From positions 248,001 to 312,000 of the forward strand of contig NZ_FNEG01000004.1 of NCBI RefSeq assembly GCF_900100075.1: a stretch of DNA of 64,000 bases. Direction: 5' to 3'. Every line of letters starts with the position of its first letter. The stretch's first letter is position 1. This document shows, in pieces, positions 10,795 to 19,150 of this stretch. Under the pieces are notes generated by a model, which saw nothing but the letters and a program-made list of their open reading frames with translations, had not been told where the DNA came from and searched no databases. Position numbers and translations under genes: made by a program. This stretch comes from Chryseobacterium jejuense (GTDB lineage: Bacteria > Bacteroidota > Bacteroidia > Flavobacteriales > Weeksellaceae).

Positions 10795-10900
10795 CTAGTC
10801 TATATTGAGATTCTTCCTTCGTCAGAAATCGAAGATTATCTCCTTTCAATCGATGAATATTATTTCGAGGTAGTCAATGACAAGGTATATAAATAAGAGG
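10795..10900. repeat. Degraded copy of the MITE interior
   Basis: GAGATTCTTCCTTCGTCA (with AAATCGAAGATT following) and a downstream GTCAATGACAA string match the interior of the element at 61020-61201 (61118-61165). The terminal inverted repeats are missing apart from AGAGGCT near 10896. Confidence 0.5.
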
Positions 10901-10916
10901 CTATATATTAGAATGA

Positions 10917-13043
10917 TTAGCTAAGCAGTACCTGAAAATCATCTGTTAAAGAAAGTACGCCTTCTGCTACACCTTCCGGATGAGCATTGAACCCTTTCAG
11001 TTTAGAGGTTTTTCCTTTTAAAACAAGATCTAAAAGCTGCTTATCAGATAATTTTTTTCCGAAGATTTCAAAAGTAATTTTGAATCCGCAATTTTTGAAA
11101 TCAGAACATCCTACAGCCGTTTTCCCTTTGATTAGATTATGTTCCTTACATTTCGGGCACTTTGTTTCTTCCCAGGACTGAAGTTCTTTTTTCTGTGCAG
11201 GTTCTCTTTTTTTCTTTTCCTTTACTTCTTCTTTCTCTTCGTCCTGTAGGGTAATCACTTTTCCTTTTCCGTAAACCACTTTATCAGTCAGTTCTGTGAC
11301 CATCTGAATAAGTTCTTCTTTGAAAAGGTTGGCTTCATACTCGCCCTTTTCAATTTTACGAAGTTTAGACTCCCATTCTCCTGTAAGCTCCGGACTCTTT
11401 AAAAGTTCGTCTTCAATGGTATCGATAAGCTGAATTCCTGTTTGGGTGGCAATCAGGTTTTTTCGTTTCTTCTCAATATATTTTCTTTTGAAAAGTGTTT
11501 CGATGATGTTGGCACGGGTGGATGGTCTTCCAATCCCGTTGTTCTTGAGCATTTCACGTAATTCTTCATCTTCAACCTGTTTTCCGGCAGTTTCCATTGC
11601 TCTCAGCAAGGTTGCTTCGGTATAAGGTTTTGGCGGAGTGGTTTTCCCCTGGTGAATCATCGGATCATGAGGTCCGGTTTCTCCTGCAATAAATTCAGGA
11701 ATGGTTTGTTCTTCCTCTTTTTCCTTTTCTTTATCTGTAGATTCTTCCTTAGGTTCTTTAGCATAGACAGCTCTCCAACCTGGTTCAAGGATTTGTCTTC
11801 CGCTGGTTTTGAAAGGAATAGTTCCTACTTTTCCTTCTACCAAGGTATTTGAAATTTTACATTCAGGGTAAAAAACAGCAACGAAACGTTTGGCAATCAG
11901 ATCATAGATCAGCTTTTCTTCCCTGCTCAGATTTTGAGAAGGTGGAATTTCCGTAGGGATGATCGCATGGTGATCGGTTACTTTCGTATCGTCAAATACC
12001 GCTTTTGATTTTGGAATAGGAGCTTCCAGTAAAGGAGCTATTAACTCCTGATACGGATACATTTTTCGAAGAATTCCTTCTATTTTCGGATATAAACTAT
12101 CTGATAAATAAGTGGTATCAACACGCGGATAGGTTACATGCTTCTTTTCGTAAAGACTCTGAACATAGTTCAATGTATTTTCCGCAGAATATCCGTATTT
12201 TTTGTTGGCTTCTACCTGTAATCCGGTCAAATCGAAAAGTCTTGGATTCTTTTCTTTTCCTTCTTTAATTTCGAATGAAACAATTTCGAATGGATTTACT
12301 TTAAGGTATTCCAGTCCTTTTTCTGCTCTATCTAACGTTTTAAGACGATCAATCGCCGCATTGAAAATTACATCACGGTATTTGGTTTTCAATTCCCAAT
12401 ATTCTTCCGTGGTAAAGGCATCAATTTCTTTCTGACGCTGCACCAGCATAGCCAATGTAGGAGTTTGTACCCTTCCAATGGAAAGAACCGCTTTATTACC
12501 ACCAAATTTCTTGGTAAATAACCTTGTGGCATTAATTCCCAATAACCAATCCCCGATGGCTCTGGCATTTCCGGCCAGATATAGGTTTTTATAATCTTCT
12601 GCTGGTTTAAGGCTTTCAAAACCTTCTTTGATGGCATCTTCCGTCAATGAGGAAATCCATAAACGCTGAACGGGTTTGTTGCATTTTGCTTTCTGCAATA
12701 CCCAACGCTGGATTAATTCTCCCTCTTGCCCGGCATCCCCACAGTTAATAACCTCATCACATTCTTCTACTAATCTTTCAATCACTTTAAACTGATTTTC
12801 AACGCCTTTATTCGGAATCAGCTTGATACCAAAACTGCTGGGAATAATGGGTAATGAAAATAAATTCCAGGATTTGAATTGTGGACTGTAATCGTGAGGT
12901 TCCTTTAGCGTACAAAGATGTCCGAACGTCCATGTTACGCAATAGCCGTTCCCTTCCATATAGCCTTGTTTAGATGTGGTAGCACCTAATACTTTGGCGA
13001 TATCTCTGGCAACACTTGGTTTTTCGGCAATACATAATTTCAT
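10917..13043 (-). CDS. topB: DNA topoisomerase III (type IA)
   Basis: 708 residues from the ATG at 13043 (MKLCIAEKPSVARDIAKVLG, the conserved N-terminus); an ATG at 13070 would add nine residues and is less likely. The Toprim acidic motif is GDAGQEGEL near residue 102, and the active-site Tyr is Y305 in HVTYPRVDTTYL. The C-terminus has one four-Cys zinc-ribbon-like unit (CPKC...C...C, about residues 620-650) and a lysine-rich linker. It relaxes and decatenates DNA by single-strand passage. Its 3' end lies close to the tRNA fragment and the broken AraC gene, but it shows no sign of being on an element. Confidence 0.95.
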   Translation of the reverse strand: MKLCIAEKPSVARDIAKVLGATTSKQGYMEGNGYCVTWTFGHLCTLKEPHDYSPQFKSWNLFSLPIIPSSFGIKLIPNKGVENQFKVIERLVEECDEVINCGDAGQEGELIQRWVLQKAKCNKPVQRLWISSLTEDAIKEGFESLKPAEDYKNLYLAGNARAIGDWLLGINATRLFTKKFGGNKAVLSIGRVQTPTLAMLVQRQKEIDAFTTEEYWELKTKYRDVIFNAAIDRLKTLDRAEKGLEYLKVNPFEIVSFEIKEGKEKNPRLFDLTGLQVEANKKYGYSAENTLNYVQSLYEKKHVTYPRVDTTYLSDSLYPKIEGILRKMYPYQELIAPLLEAPIPKSKAVFDDTKVTDHHAIIPTEIPPSQNLSREEKLIYDLIAKRFVAVFYPECKISNTLVEGKVGTIPFKTSGRQILEPGWRAVYAKEPKEESTDKEKEKEEEQTIPEFIAGETGPHDPMIHQGKTTPPKPYTEATLLRAMETAGKQVEDEELREMLKNNGIGRPSTRANIIETLFKRKYIEKKRKNLIATQTGIQLIDTIEDELLKSPELTGEWESKLRKIEKGEYEANLFKEELIQMVTELTDKVVYGKGKVITLQDEEKEEVKEKKKREPAQKKELQSWEETKCPKCKEHNLIKGKTAVGCSDFKNCGFKITFEIFGKKLSDKQLLDLVLKGKTSKLKGFNAHPEGVAEGVLSLTDDFQVLLS

Positions 13044-13270
13044 GAACTCGGGTTTAATGAAGGAGTGCAAAAATCGGGATTTTTTTTGGATTTAGCTAAT
13101 TTAGTTGGGAGTTGGTAGCCAGGAATTGAATGGTTATTAAATTAAGTTCTGTGTTATAAAGGGTTGGAAGCTGAAGGATGGAAGAAGGAAGTCATGAAGA
13201 TCATAAAATAGAATACTCTTTCTTTTTTCACCCTTTCTAAGGTTCTTTTATAATGGGGTTTATACAAAAA

Positions 13271-13291
13271 GCCCCCTTAAAAAAAGGGGGC
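13271..13291 (-). terminator. Terminator of the pirin / M17-N operon
   Basis: GCCCCCTT and AAGGGGGC form an 8-bp stem around a poly-A loop, followed on the minus strand by a U-run (13266-13270). It lies 32 bases past the stop at 13323. Confidence 0.85.
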
Positions 13292-13322
13292 AGGATCAAC
13301 AATATTAATGAAACTAAGTTCA

Positions 13323-14027
13323 TTATTTCTTGTGAGCTTCTGCAATGGCTTCAGAAATTCCTCCTCCAGCAATCTCAAAGAAGGAAGGACCAGCCAATAG
13401 ATATACTTTTTCTATTTTTTTTGTTGTGGAAAGCTTATGTTCTTTTAGATAATTATCGGAACGGTTGGCCTGTACAATACCTCTCACTACATTTCCAGCA
13501 ACTAAAGCTGTTGGGGAGTCTATTCCGGCATCTTTTAAATCACTGGCAAAAGCAAAATTTGAAACGCCTAACCTCATGGCTTCGCGGGCAGCAACCTCTC
13601 CTACTGATATCATCAGCTCAGGGGTAAATTGGGTACGATCACCTAACCCTATCAATAAGAGTTTTTTTGCAGACATAGCGCCTTGGGGAGATGTAATTAA
13701 GATTGTCTCCAAAGAATGTCCCAAAAACTGCCCTGATTTTCTGATATTGGTAAGTTCTCCTTTTAAAGCTTCATCTAAATGTACTAATCCATTCAAATTA
13801 GCGGGTAAAGCAGGAGCCTTAAAGATATCATCTTCAATATATTCAAAAACACAGGCTACTTGAAGCTGGGTATCCGCTGAAGAAGGGCCTTGTACCAGTC
13901 CTATCATGGAAATTCCATCTACAGAACCCCAGTTTTTGGATGTTCCTGTAGCAACTGTCTGTGCAAATATCAGGTTTGAAAGCACTAAAACGACAGCTAT
14001 CATCAATTTGTTTACTAAATTTTTCAT
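13323..14027 (-). CDS. Secreted M17 leucyl aminopeptidase N-terminal domain protein
   Basis: 234 residues. It has a signal peptide (MIAVVLVLSNLIFAQ, cleavage near residue 22), then a single Peptidase_M17_N-like domain: VACVFEYIEDD, AKKLLLIGLGDRTQFTPE and AREAMRLGVSNFAF match the non-catalytic macro-like N-domain of PepA. The metal-binding C-terminal catalytic domain is absent and the gene ends at a clean terminator, so it is not a truncation by assembly. It follows pirin by 12 bases in one operon and shares its promoter. The function is unknown; a periplasmic ligand-binding role is conceivable. Confidence 0.8.
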   Translation of the reverse strand: MKNLVNKLMIAVVLVLSNLIFAQTVATGTSKNWGSVDGISMIGLVQGPSSADTQLQVACVFEYIEDDIFKAPALPANLNGLVHLDEALKGELTNIRKSGQFLGHSLETILITSPQGAMSAKKLLLIGLGDRTQFTPELMISVGEVAAREAMRLGVSNFAFASDLKDAGIDSPTALVAGNVVRGIVQANRSDNYLKEHKLSTTKKIEKVYLLAGPSFFEIAGGGISEAIAEAHKK

Positions 14028-14039
14028 GATATTGTTATT

Positions 14040-14915
14040 TTACATTGTCATAGGAACTTCCATAAGAAGAATTTCTGTGTTTTCTTCTATCGTTTTAATA
14101 TTTAGATCTTTGATATCCCATACTCCGAAACCGTCTCTTTCTTCTACTAACTGGCCTTCCATCTCAGCACTTCCTTTAAGGATAAAGGCATATACACCGT
14201 TTCCTTTTTTTCGGATCTGATAATTGATTTCTCTATTCTGATCGAAAGTTCCCAGATGAAACCATGCATCCTGATGAATCCATACTCCTTCATCATCGGC
14301 ATTTGGAGAAAGAATCTGTTGGAATTGGTTCTGGTTTTTTGTTTTGTCTAAAGTGATCTGATCATATCTTGGCGTTACATTTCTTTTTTTCGGGTATACC
14401 CAGATCTGAAGAAATTTGACCAACTGATCGCTGTTTTTATTGAATTCGCTGTGCATGATTCCTGTTCCGGCACTCATCACCTGGATATCACCACTTTTGA
14501 TAATGGCTGTATTTCCCATGCTGTCTTTATGTTCAAGATCGCCTTCTAAAGGAATACTGATAATTTCCATATTATCATGCGGATGGGTTCCGAAACCTCG
14601 GCCCGCTTCTACTCTGTCATCATTCAAAACTCTTAACACTCCAAAATGCATTCTTTCGGGATTATAATAGTTGGCAAAACTGAAAGTATGCTGGCTCAAT
14701 AACCAACCGTGATCTGCCTTCCCTCTTGAATCTGCCTTATGAATGACAGAATTTTCTTTAATTTTCGAATCTGTATTGGGCAGATGATTATATCCTATGG
14801 GCTCTAGTGGTTCAATTTCGTCAATTTCGTTTTGCATGGTATTTCCCAGAGAAGCAGATGCTACAAACATTCCTGTTCCGAGTAACCCTTTTTTTAAAAA
14901 ATCTTTTCTGTTCAT
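14040..14915 (-). CDS. Pirin family protein (exported cupin)
   Basis: 291 residues. The N-terminus MNRKDFLKKGLLGTGMFVAS is a Tat-like leader with RK instead of RR. The double cupin then shows the pirin signature: DHGWLLSQHTFSFANYYNPE with the metal-binding HPHDNMEIIS and GTGIMHSEFN (His, His, His, Glu). Bacterial pirins such as YhaK/YhhW bind iron, and some have quercetinase activity. It is first gene of an operon with the M17-N protein. Its promoter carries the 22-bp motif shared with the ring-cleaving dioxygenase at 19151, so quinone or catechol stress is a plausible inducer. Confidence 0.9.
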   Translation of the reverse strand: MNRKDFLKKGLLGTGMFVASASLGNTMQNEIDEIEPLEPIGYNHLPNTDSKIKENSVIHKADSRGKADHGWLLSQHTFSFANYYNPERMHFGVLRVLNDDRVEAGRGFGTHPHDNMEIISIPLEGDLEHKDSMGNTAIIKSGDIQVMSAGTGIMHSEFNKNSDQLVKFLQIWVYPKKRNVTPRYDQITLDKTKNQNQFQQILSPNADDEGVWIHQDAWFHLGTFDQNREINYQIRKKGNGVYAFILKGSAEMEGQLVEERDGFGVWDIKDLNIKTIEENTEILLMEVPMTM

Positions 14916-14947
14916 ATCTCAATTGTTATTTGTTTGTTTTGATGTGA

Positions 14948-14996
14948 CAAATGTAAGGCGGTAAAAATGGGTGGACATTTAACTAGTTTAATAAAT
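14948..14996 (-). promoter_or_regulatory. Promoter and shared palindromic operator of the pirin operon
   Basis: On the minus strand a perfect Bacteroidota -7 box TACATTTG (14948-14955) is preceded, after exactly 19 bases, by a 22-base motif (14975-14996) identical to 20127-20148. Its core ATTAAACTAGTTAAAT is palindromic with one mismatched pair and covers the -33 position, where a repressor would block RNA polymerase. Confidence 0.75.
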
Positions 14997-15122
14997 TGCT
15001 TTATTTTAAAAAAATGAGACTGTTGGAATACGCTAAGGCGCGAGATGATTTTAAAAAGTTGCTGATATAAGGCGCAAGGATTTTATCTCCGATAAAATTG
15101 TACACTGTTGAGCTTTATGTTG

Positions 15123-15372
15123 GCCACGGATGCACGAATAGTTTTATCCTATGGATTTAATGAATGAGAAAATTTTACTCTCGCGGATTTTGCGGATTGT
15201 GCAGATTCTATTGGGTTGGGATATTGGAAATACAAATTATAAGAGTTAGCCACGGATGCACGAATAGTTTTATTCTATGGAGTTAATGAATGAGAAAGTT
15301 TTACTCTCGCAGGTGTTTCAGATTGAGCAGATTTTATTGTGTCGGAATCTTAAAAACCCCAATCATAAGAGA
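15123..15372. repeat. Two tandem ~126-bp repeats in an intergenic region
   Basis: 15123-15248 and 15249-15372 are diverged copies, both beginning GCCACGGATGCACGAATAGT and containing AATGAATGAGAAA. The 14997-15453 stretch holds no gene that I can support. Confidence 0.75.
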
Positions 15373-15420
15373 GGTTATTAATACTAATGAATCTTCAATC
15401 TCTATAAAAATTCGGCCGCC

Positions 15421-15455
15421 ACCTATTACCTATTACCTATTACCTATTACCTATT
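15421..15455. repeat. Heptamer tandem repeat (ACCTATT)x5
   Basis: Five perfect ACCTATT units run up to and overlap the stop codon of the Crp-type gene (15454-15456, minus strand). It is a candidate slippage (VNTR) locus. Confidence 0.85.
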
Positions 15456-16035
15456 ACCCTTTTGAAGCCAGACGTTTTCTGATGGTGCTTACAAATTCTT
15501 TTGAAACTCCGAGATAAGAAGCGATATAGTATTGAGCAACCCGTTGTGGGATGGAAGGATATACTTTGATAAATTCAAGGTATCGGTCAGATGCAGACTT
15601 GGAAATGGTATCTACCAGACGGCTTTGAAGTGTAGTGAGATTCCTTTGTACCAGCATTCTGAAAACCCTTTCAAACTTAGGAACTTCATTTAACAGCTTT
15701 TCTTTTGTCATCGGACTCAGCATATAAATCTCTGAATCTTCCAATGTTTCAATATAGACTTTAGAAGGCTTTTGTTCCTGAAATGAGGCAATATCACTGA
15801 TCCACCAGTCTTCAATAGCAAATAGAATCGTGACTTCAGTTCCATTATCATCCAAACAATACATTCTCAAACATCCTTTATGAATATAGCCTTCAAACTG
15901 GCAGATCTCTCCTTCTCTTAATAGAACAGTCTTCTTAGGAAATTCCTGACACACCAGTAAATCTGTAAATATTTTCTCTTCTTCCGGTGTGACGGTAATG
16001 AATCTTGTAATGTTTTTGATGATATTTTCAAACAT
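15454..16035 (-). CDS. Crp/Fnr family transcriptional regulator
   Basis: 193 residues from the ATG at 16035 (MFENIIKNITRF). An N-terminal cNMP-binding beta-barrel (about residues 10-125, with GEICQFEGYIHKGCLRMYCLD) is followed by a short HTH ending YIASYLGVSKEFVSTIRKRL. No Cys cluster for an FeS centre and no haem motif is evident. Flavobacterial regulators of this type usually lack a defined effector. It is the last of three genes (cupin, pseudo-receiver, Crp) spaced 10-15 bases apart. An ATG at 16083 would overlap the upstream gene and adds unrelated residues. Confidence 0.88.
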   Translation of the reverse strand: MFENIIKNITRFITVTPEEEKIFTDLLVCQEFPKKTVLLREGEICQFEGYIHKGCLRMYCLDDNGTEVTILFAIEDWWISDIASFQEQKPSKVYIETLEDSEIYMLSPMTKEKLLNEVPKFERVFRMLVQRNLTTLQSRLVDTISKSASDRYLEFIKVYPSIPQRVAQYYIASYLGVSKEFVSTIRKRLASKG

Positions 16036-16045
16036 GGAGTACGTT

Positions 16046-16357
16046 TTACTCCTGCAAATTAGGAAAAAGACTGTAAACTTCATTCTTTAAAAGTCCACTT
16101 CCGCCTCCATAATGGTCAATTACCTTAACCTCTTTATCTAAACCTCCACAAAATACTTTTATATCTTTTTCAAACTGGTCCTCCAATCCTGCACTCAACA
16201 GTACAATATCTACATGATTTTCTCTGATATATTCATAACAGAAGTTCTCATCACTCTGAATTTCGGCCGTCCAGCCTTCATTGTTTTCGATAACTCTTTT
16301 TAATACATCCAGAATTTCCTGATTCTTTCCTATGACTAAAAAATGTAATGTTTTCAT
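16046..16357 (-). CDS. Degenerate response-regulator receiver-like protein
   Basis: 103 residues. MKTLHFLVIGKNQEILDVLK looks like the first strand and helix of a CheY-like receiver, VDIVLLSAGLED like the third strand, and VKVIDHYGGGSGLL like the end of the domain. The phospho-acceptor Asp expected after VLL is Ser, and the acidic pocket after the first strand is GK rather than DD/ED, so phosphorylation as in a normal receiver is unlikely. It stands alone between a cupin gene and a Crp gene in a tight operon and may act by protein binding. The fold assignment is by eye and modest. Confidence 0.55.
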   Translation of the reverse strand: MKTLHFLVIGKNQEILDVLKRVIENNEGWTAEIQSDENFCYEYIRENHVDIVLLSAGLEDQFEKDIKVFCGGLDKEVKVIDHYGGGSGLLKNEVYSLFPNLQE

Positions 16358-16372
16358 GACTAAGTTCTAAGT

Positions 16373-16720
16373 TTAAATATAAATAAACAGTGATTTTCTG
16401 ACTTTAGGCTCCAAATTTTTCGTTTTATGCCCTTTTCCGGTAACATCTTCTACCAGAAGAATTTCACCCGTCTGAAATCGTCTTTTTTCACCCAATGAAG
16501 TTTCTATCTCCACGCCACCATCCAAAAGTACGATATATTGCTTTTGTGGAGCACAATGAAAATCGTAATCATAGTTTGCAGAAACCTGTCTAAACTGTAA
16601 TTTTTTAACTTCAAGCGTTTCAGAAAGAAATCCGATATCCCCCTGATCTATAAGAGGAATTTCTAAGGTTGCAAAATGAGTTTCTCCTTTTTCATCGCTG
16701 AAAATTCTTGTGATATTCAT
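16373..16720 (-). CDS. Small cupin-fold protein
   Basis: 115 residues, single domain. The pattern HCAPQKQYIVLLDGGVEIET and FQTGEILLVEDVTGKGHKTK fits a one-domain cupin, with H near residue 55, Q, and H near 97 as candidate metal ligands. There is no signal peptide. It is first in the three-gene operon with the pseudo-receiver and Crp regulator, so it may bind the small molecule to which the operon responds. The substrate is unknown. Confidence 0.65.
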   Translation of the reverse strand: MNITRIFSDEKGETHFATLEIPLIDQGDIGFLSETLEVKKLQFRQVSANYDYDFHCAPQKQYIVLLDGGVEIETSLGEKRRFQTGEILLVEDVTGKGHKTKNLEPKVRKSLFIYI

Positions 16721-16810
16721 TGTTTTATTTTTTAAAGATTAATGCTCATCAATAGGGTTGCGTGTTTTTCTTATATCTCGTAGATTGAGCAAATCTCGCA
16801 GATTTTTTTC

Positions 16811-16840
16811 CCACAGATAGCACAGATTTTCACAGATGAT
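16811..16840. repeat. 30-bp ACAGAT-rich repeat, copy 2
   Basis: Identical over 30 bases to 3348-3377. The 16721-17118 stretch contains this, related 'gcagattt' strings and the element at 17000-17064, and no gene that I can support. Confidence 0.7.
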
Positions 16841-16999
16841 TATGCATAAAGATCTGCGTCATCTGTAAAATCTGCGAGATATTTATTTCTGAGATTTTTC
16901 ATTACGCGTTTGAACTACGTTCGCAAGCCTTCAGTCTGTATTCAGAATGATTTTCCAATCATTATTGTAAAAATTAATGTTCATCATCTACTTTGTGTA

Positions 17000-17064
17000 G
17001 ATTCCTACGGAATGACAAATAGAACGCTCTAGCTATCCATACACTTTGTCATTCTGTAAGAATC
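17000..17064. repeat. 65-bp dispersed inverted-repeat element, copy 2
   Basis: Left arm GATTCCTACGGAATGACAAA (17000-17019) is identical to that of the copy at 2579; the right arm (17045-17064) pairs with two mismatches. Both elements are 65 bases long. Confidence 0.75.
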
Positions 17065-17118
17065 TCACCTTACTTAACTACTAACAATATAAAATTTACC
17101 TGTTCAAGATTAAAACAT

Positions 17119-17739
17119 TTATTTAAAAATGATTGAATTGGCCAGTTCAATTTCCTCCTGATTAATAGAGTGTCCGAAATTAGCGTATACTTTTTCCGTT
17201 ACCTCAGCATTCATCTCTCTTAAAATATTGGCTGTAGCATATACTCTTTCTACAGGAACATGAAAATCCGGATTGCTGGTTCCCAATACAACAGGAGTTC
17301 CTGTGAAATCACCTTTGTAATTTTCACGGTTGATCTTATCACCAATCACTCCACCGATAATGGCGACTGCACCACCGAACTTCTGGGCATTTCTGGCTAA
17401 AAATTCTAATGTTAGACACGCTCCCTGGGAAAATCCGAAAAAGTAAATATTTTCAGGGGCAATTCCTGCATCTGTAACCGCCTGTACTGTTTCTTCCACC
17501 ATTTCCAAAGCTGATGACAACCAGGGCTCATTCTGTTCTACCGGTGCCATAAATGACAATGGGTACCAGGTATGATTCAAAGCCTGTGGGGCTACTATTG
17601 CATACTCTTTTACATTCAAATGTTGTGAAAGGCTCAGAATATCCTGAGCAGTTCCGCCTCTTCCATGAACCATAATCAAAGCTTTTTTAGCCTGTCTTAG
17701 TGGTATTCCTGCTGTTTTTATATTTAAAATATGACTCAT
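17119..17739 (-). CDS. Alpha/beta hydrolase, MhqD-like carboxylesterase/phospholipase
   Basis: 206 residues from the ATG at 17739 (MSHILNIKTAG). LIMVHGRGGTAQD is the oxyanion-hole loop, and FGFSQGACLTLEFLA carries the nucleophile Ser; the later Asp (TSNPDFHVP) and His (NFGHSI) complete a triad. The family is the dienelactone-hydrolase/phospholipase type of Bacillus subtilis MhqD. It lies 7 bases after a ring-cleaving dioxygenase, the same pairing as mhqO with mhqD, so it may act on ring-fission products of hydroquinones. That role is an inference from context. Confidence 0.85.
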   Translation of the reverse strand: MSHILNIKTAGIPLRQAKKALIMVHGRGGTAQDILSLSQHLNVKEYAIVAPQALNHTWYPLSFMAPVEQNEPWLSSALEMVEETVQAVTDAGIAPENIYFFGFSQGACLTLEFLARNAQKFGGAVAIIGGVIGDKINRENYKGDFTGTPVVLGTSNPDFHVPVERVYATANILREMNAEVTEKVYANFGHSINQEEIELANSIIFK

Positions 17740-17746
17740 TATTTCT

Positions 17747-18700
17747 CTATCTGTATTTTTCTGTTGGATAATCAATCTTTGGAAGAACATCTAACAGACG
17801 ATTTCTACGTTTTTCAAACTGTTGGGGCAACTGCAGATCTTCTCCTAAAAATGCAGCTTCTTCATCCACATCGAATCCCGGACCTGAAGTGGCAATCTCA
17901 AACAATACACCTCCCGGTTCTTTAAAATAAACGGATGTAAAGTATTTCCTGTCTTTCACTTCGGTATGTTCCAGTCCAAAAGCATTGAGTCTTTCAACCA
18001 TTTCAAGCTGAGTCTGGGCATCCGGAGTTGCAAAAGCCACATGGTGAACGGTACCTCTTCCCGCTAGTCCTTTTAATGCATTAGGAGTAGAAAGAAGGTC
18101 TACATATTTTCCCGGAAGATCTTCTGTACCTAATCTCAGTCGGTCAGGGCTTTCTGAAATAATTTTATGATCCATCTGAGTCGTTAACAGAGCTGCTGTT
18201 CTTTCATAGGCATCCTGCCAGATTTCAACGTGGTGAATTCCTTTTAAGGCAAAGTCTTTAGGAATATATCCGTTATAGTATCCTTTTCTGTCATCTTTAT
18301 CATTAAAAACCAACTCAAGTCCCAATCCGTCAAAGTCTTCAAGATAAATAAAAACCTCACCTGATAATCTTTGTTGTGGCTGTTTGTAAGCAATATTAAA
18401 CTGATCTAAACGGTTTGTCCAGTAATCCAATGCTTCCATAGATACTGAAAAGGCAGTGGTATTCAGCATACCTTTACCATGTCTTCCATTAATCAGATCT
18501 TTACCATAAGGAAAGGTAGTCATAATGGTTCCCGGGGTTCCGTATTCGTCCCCGAAATAAAAGTGATATACATCTGAATAATCAAAGTTTACTGTTTTTT
18601 TAACCAGACGAAGTCCTAAAACTCCGGTATAAAAATCTATATTTTCCTGTGCATTACCCGTAATTGCTGTTACGTGGTGCAATCCTGTGATCAGGTTCAT
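17747..18700 (-). CDS. VOC-family ring-cleaving dioxygenase, MhqO-like (first paralogue)
   Basis: 317 residues made of two vicinal-oxygen-chelate domains; each begins with the typical GLHHVTAITGNAQENIDFYT-like and GIHHVEIW/TVHHVAFATPD strands, and FKEPGGVLFEIATSGPGF carries the C-terminal metal-binding Glu. Such enzymes use Fe2+ and O2 to open (methyl)hydroquinone-type rings. It is 7 bases before the MhqD-like hydrolase. The protein is clearly paralogous to the one at 19151, with a GNAT gene between them, suggesting a duplication. Confidence 0.9.
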   Translation of the reverse strand: MNLITGLHHVTAITGNAQENIDFYTGVLGLRLVKKTVNFDYSDVYHFYFGDEYGTPGTIMTTFPYGKDLINGRHGKGMLNTTAFSVSMEALDYWTNRLDQFNIAYKQPQQRLSGEVFIYLEDFDGLGLELVFNDKDDRKGYYNGYIPKDFALKGIHHVEIWQDAYERTAALLTTQMDHKIISESPDRLRLGTEDLPGKYVDLLSTPNALKGLAGRGTVHHVAFATPDAQTQLEMVERLNAFGLEHTEVKDRKYFTSVYFKEPGGVLFEIATSGPGFDVDEEAAFLGEDLQLPQQFEKRRNRLLDVLPKIDYPTEKYR

Positions 18701-18802
18701 AATGTGGGTTGTTAATGGGTTGTTCTAATTGGCTAAGAAGAAAGAGAAGGTAAAAGAGGAAATACAATACCCTGTCTTTTCCCTCTCAAACTCTATGAGT
18801 TT

Positions 18803-19099
18803 TTATGCTTCTTCTTTTAACCAAACATCATTATATTCTTCCGGATGGCGCTTGAACTGTGCATGTACAAACGGACATAGCGGTAATATTTTCAAATCAT
18901 TTTCTCTTGCATAGGAAACCAGCCTTTCCAATAAAATTTTGGCAAAACCTTTTCCTTCAAATTCAGGATCAACTTCGGTATGGTATACGGTCAGTTTCTT
19001 TCCAATAACTGAAATATCCATTTTACCGGCTTTCTTATCCTCTGAGAAAAGTTGGATTTCTCCTTTTCTTCCTTCCAAAACTATTTCTGTTCTTTCCAT
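18803..19099 (-). CDS. Small GNAT-like N-acetyltransferase (YjdJ type)
   Basis: 98 residues. GKMDISVIGKKLTVYHTEVD followed by PEFEGKGFAKILLERLVSYA shows the acetyl-CoA-binding R/K-G-x-G/A loop in a minimal Gcn5-like domain, and ILPLCPFVHAQFKRHPEEYN is the conserved C-terminal Cys-Pro-Phe region of this short subfamily. The substrate is unknown. It sits between the two ring-cleaving dioxygenases, 51 bases after the second one, probably in the same transcript. Confidence 0.87.
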   Translation of the reverse strand: MERTEIVLEGRKGEIQLFSEDKKAGKMDISVIGKKLTVYHTEVDPEFEGKGFAKILLERLVSYARENDLKILPLCPFVHAQFKRHPEEYNDVWLKEEA

Positions 19100-19150
19100 G
19101 TCTTTTATTTTTATTCAAATTTAATTCCTTTATACAAGGCAGATGATGAT

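Noticed and set aside
10705-10896. 63-codon ORF over the tRNA-Ala fragment
   Set aside because: It translates the tRNA fragment and the repeat; no protein-like composition.
15290-15517. 75-codon plus-strand ORF
   Set aside because: Its middle is the translated ACCTATT array and its end is antisense to the Crp gene.
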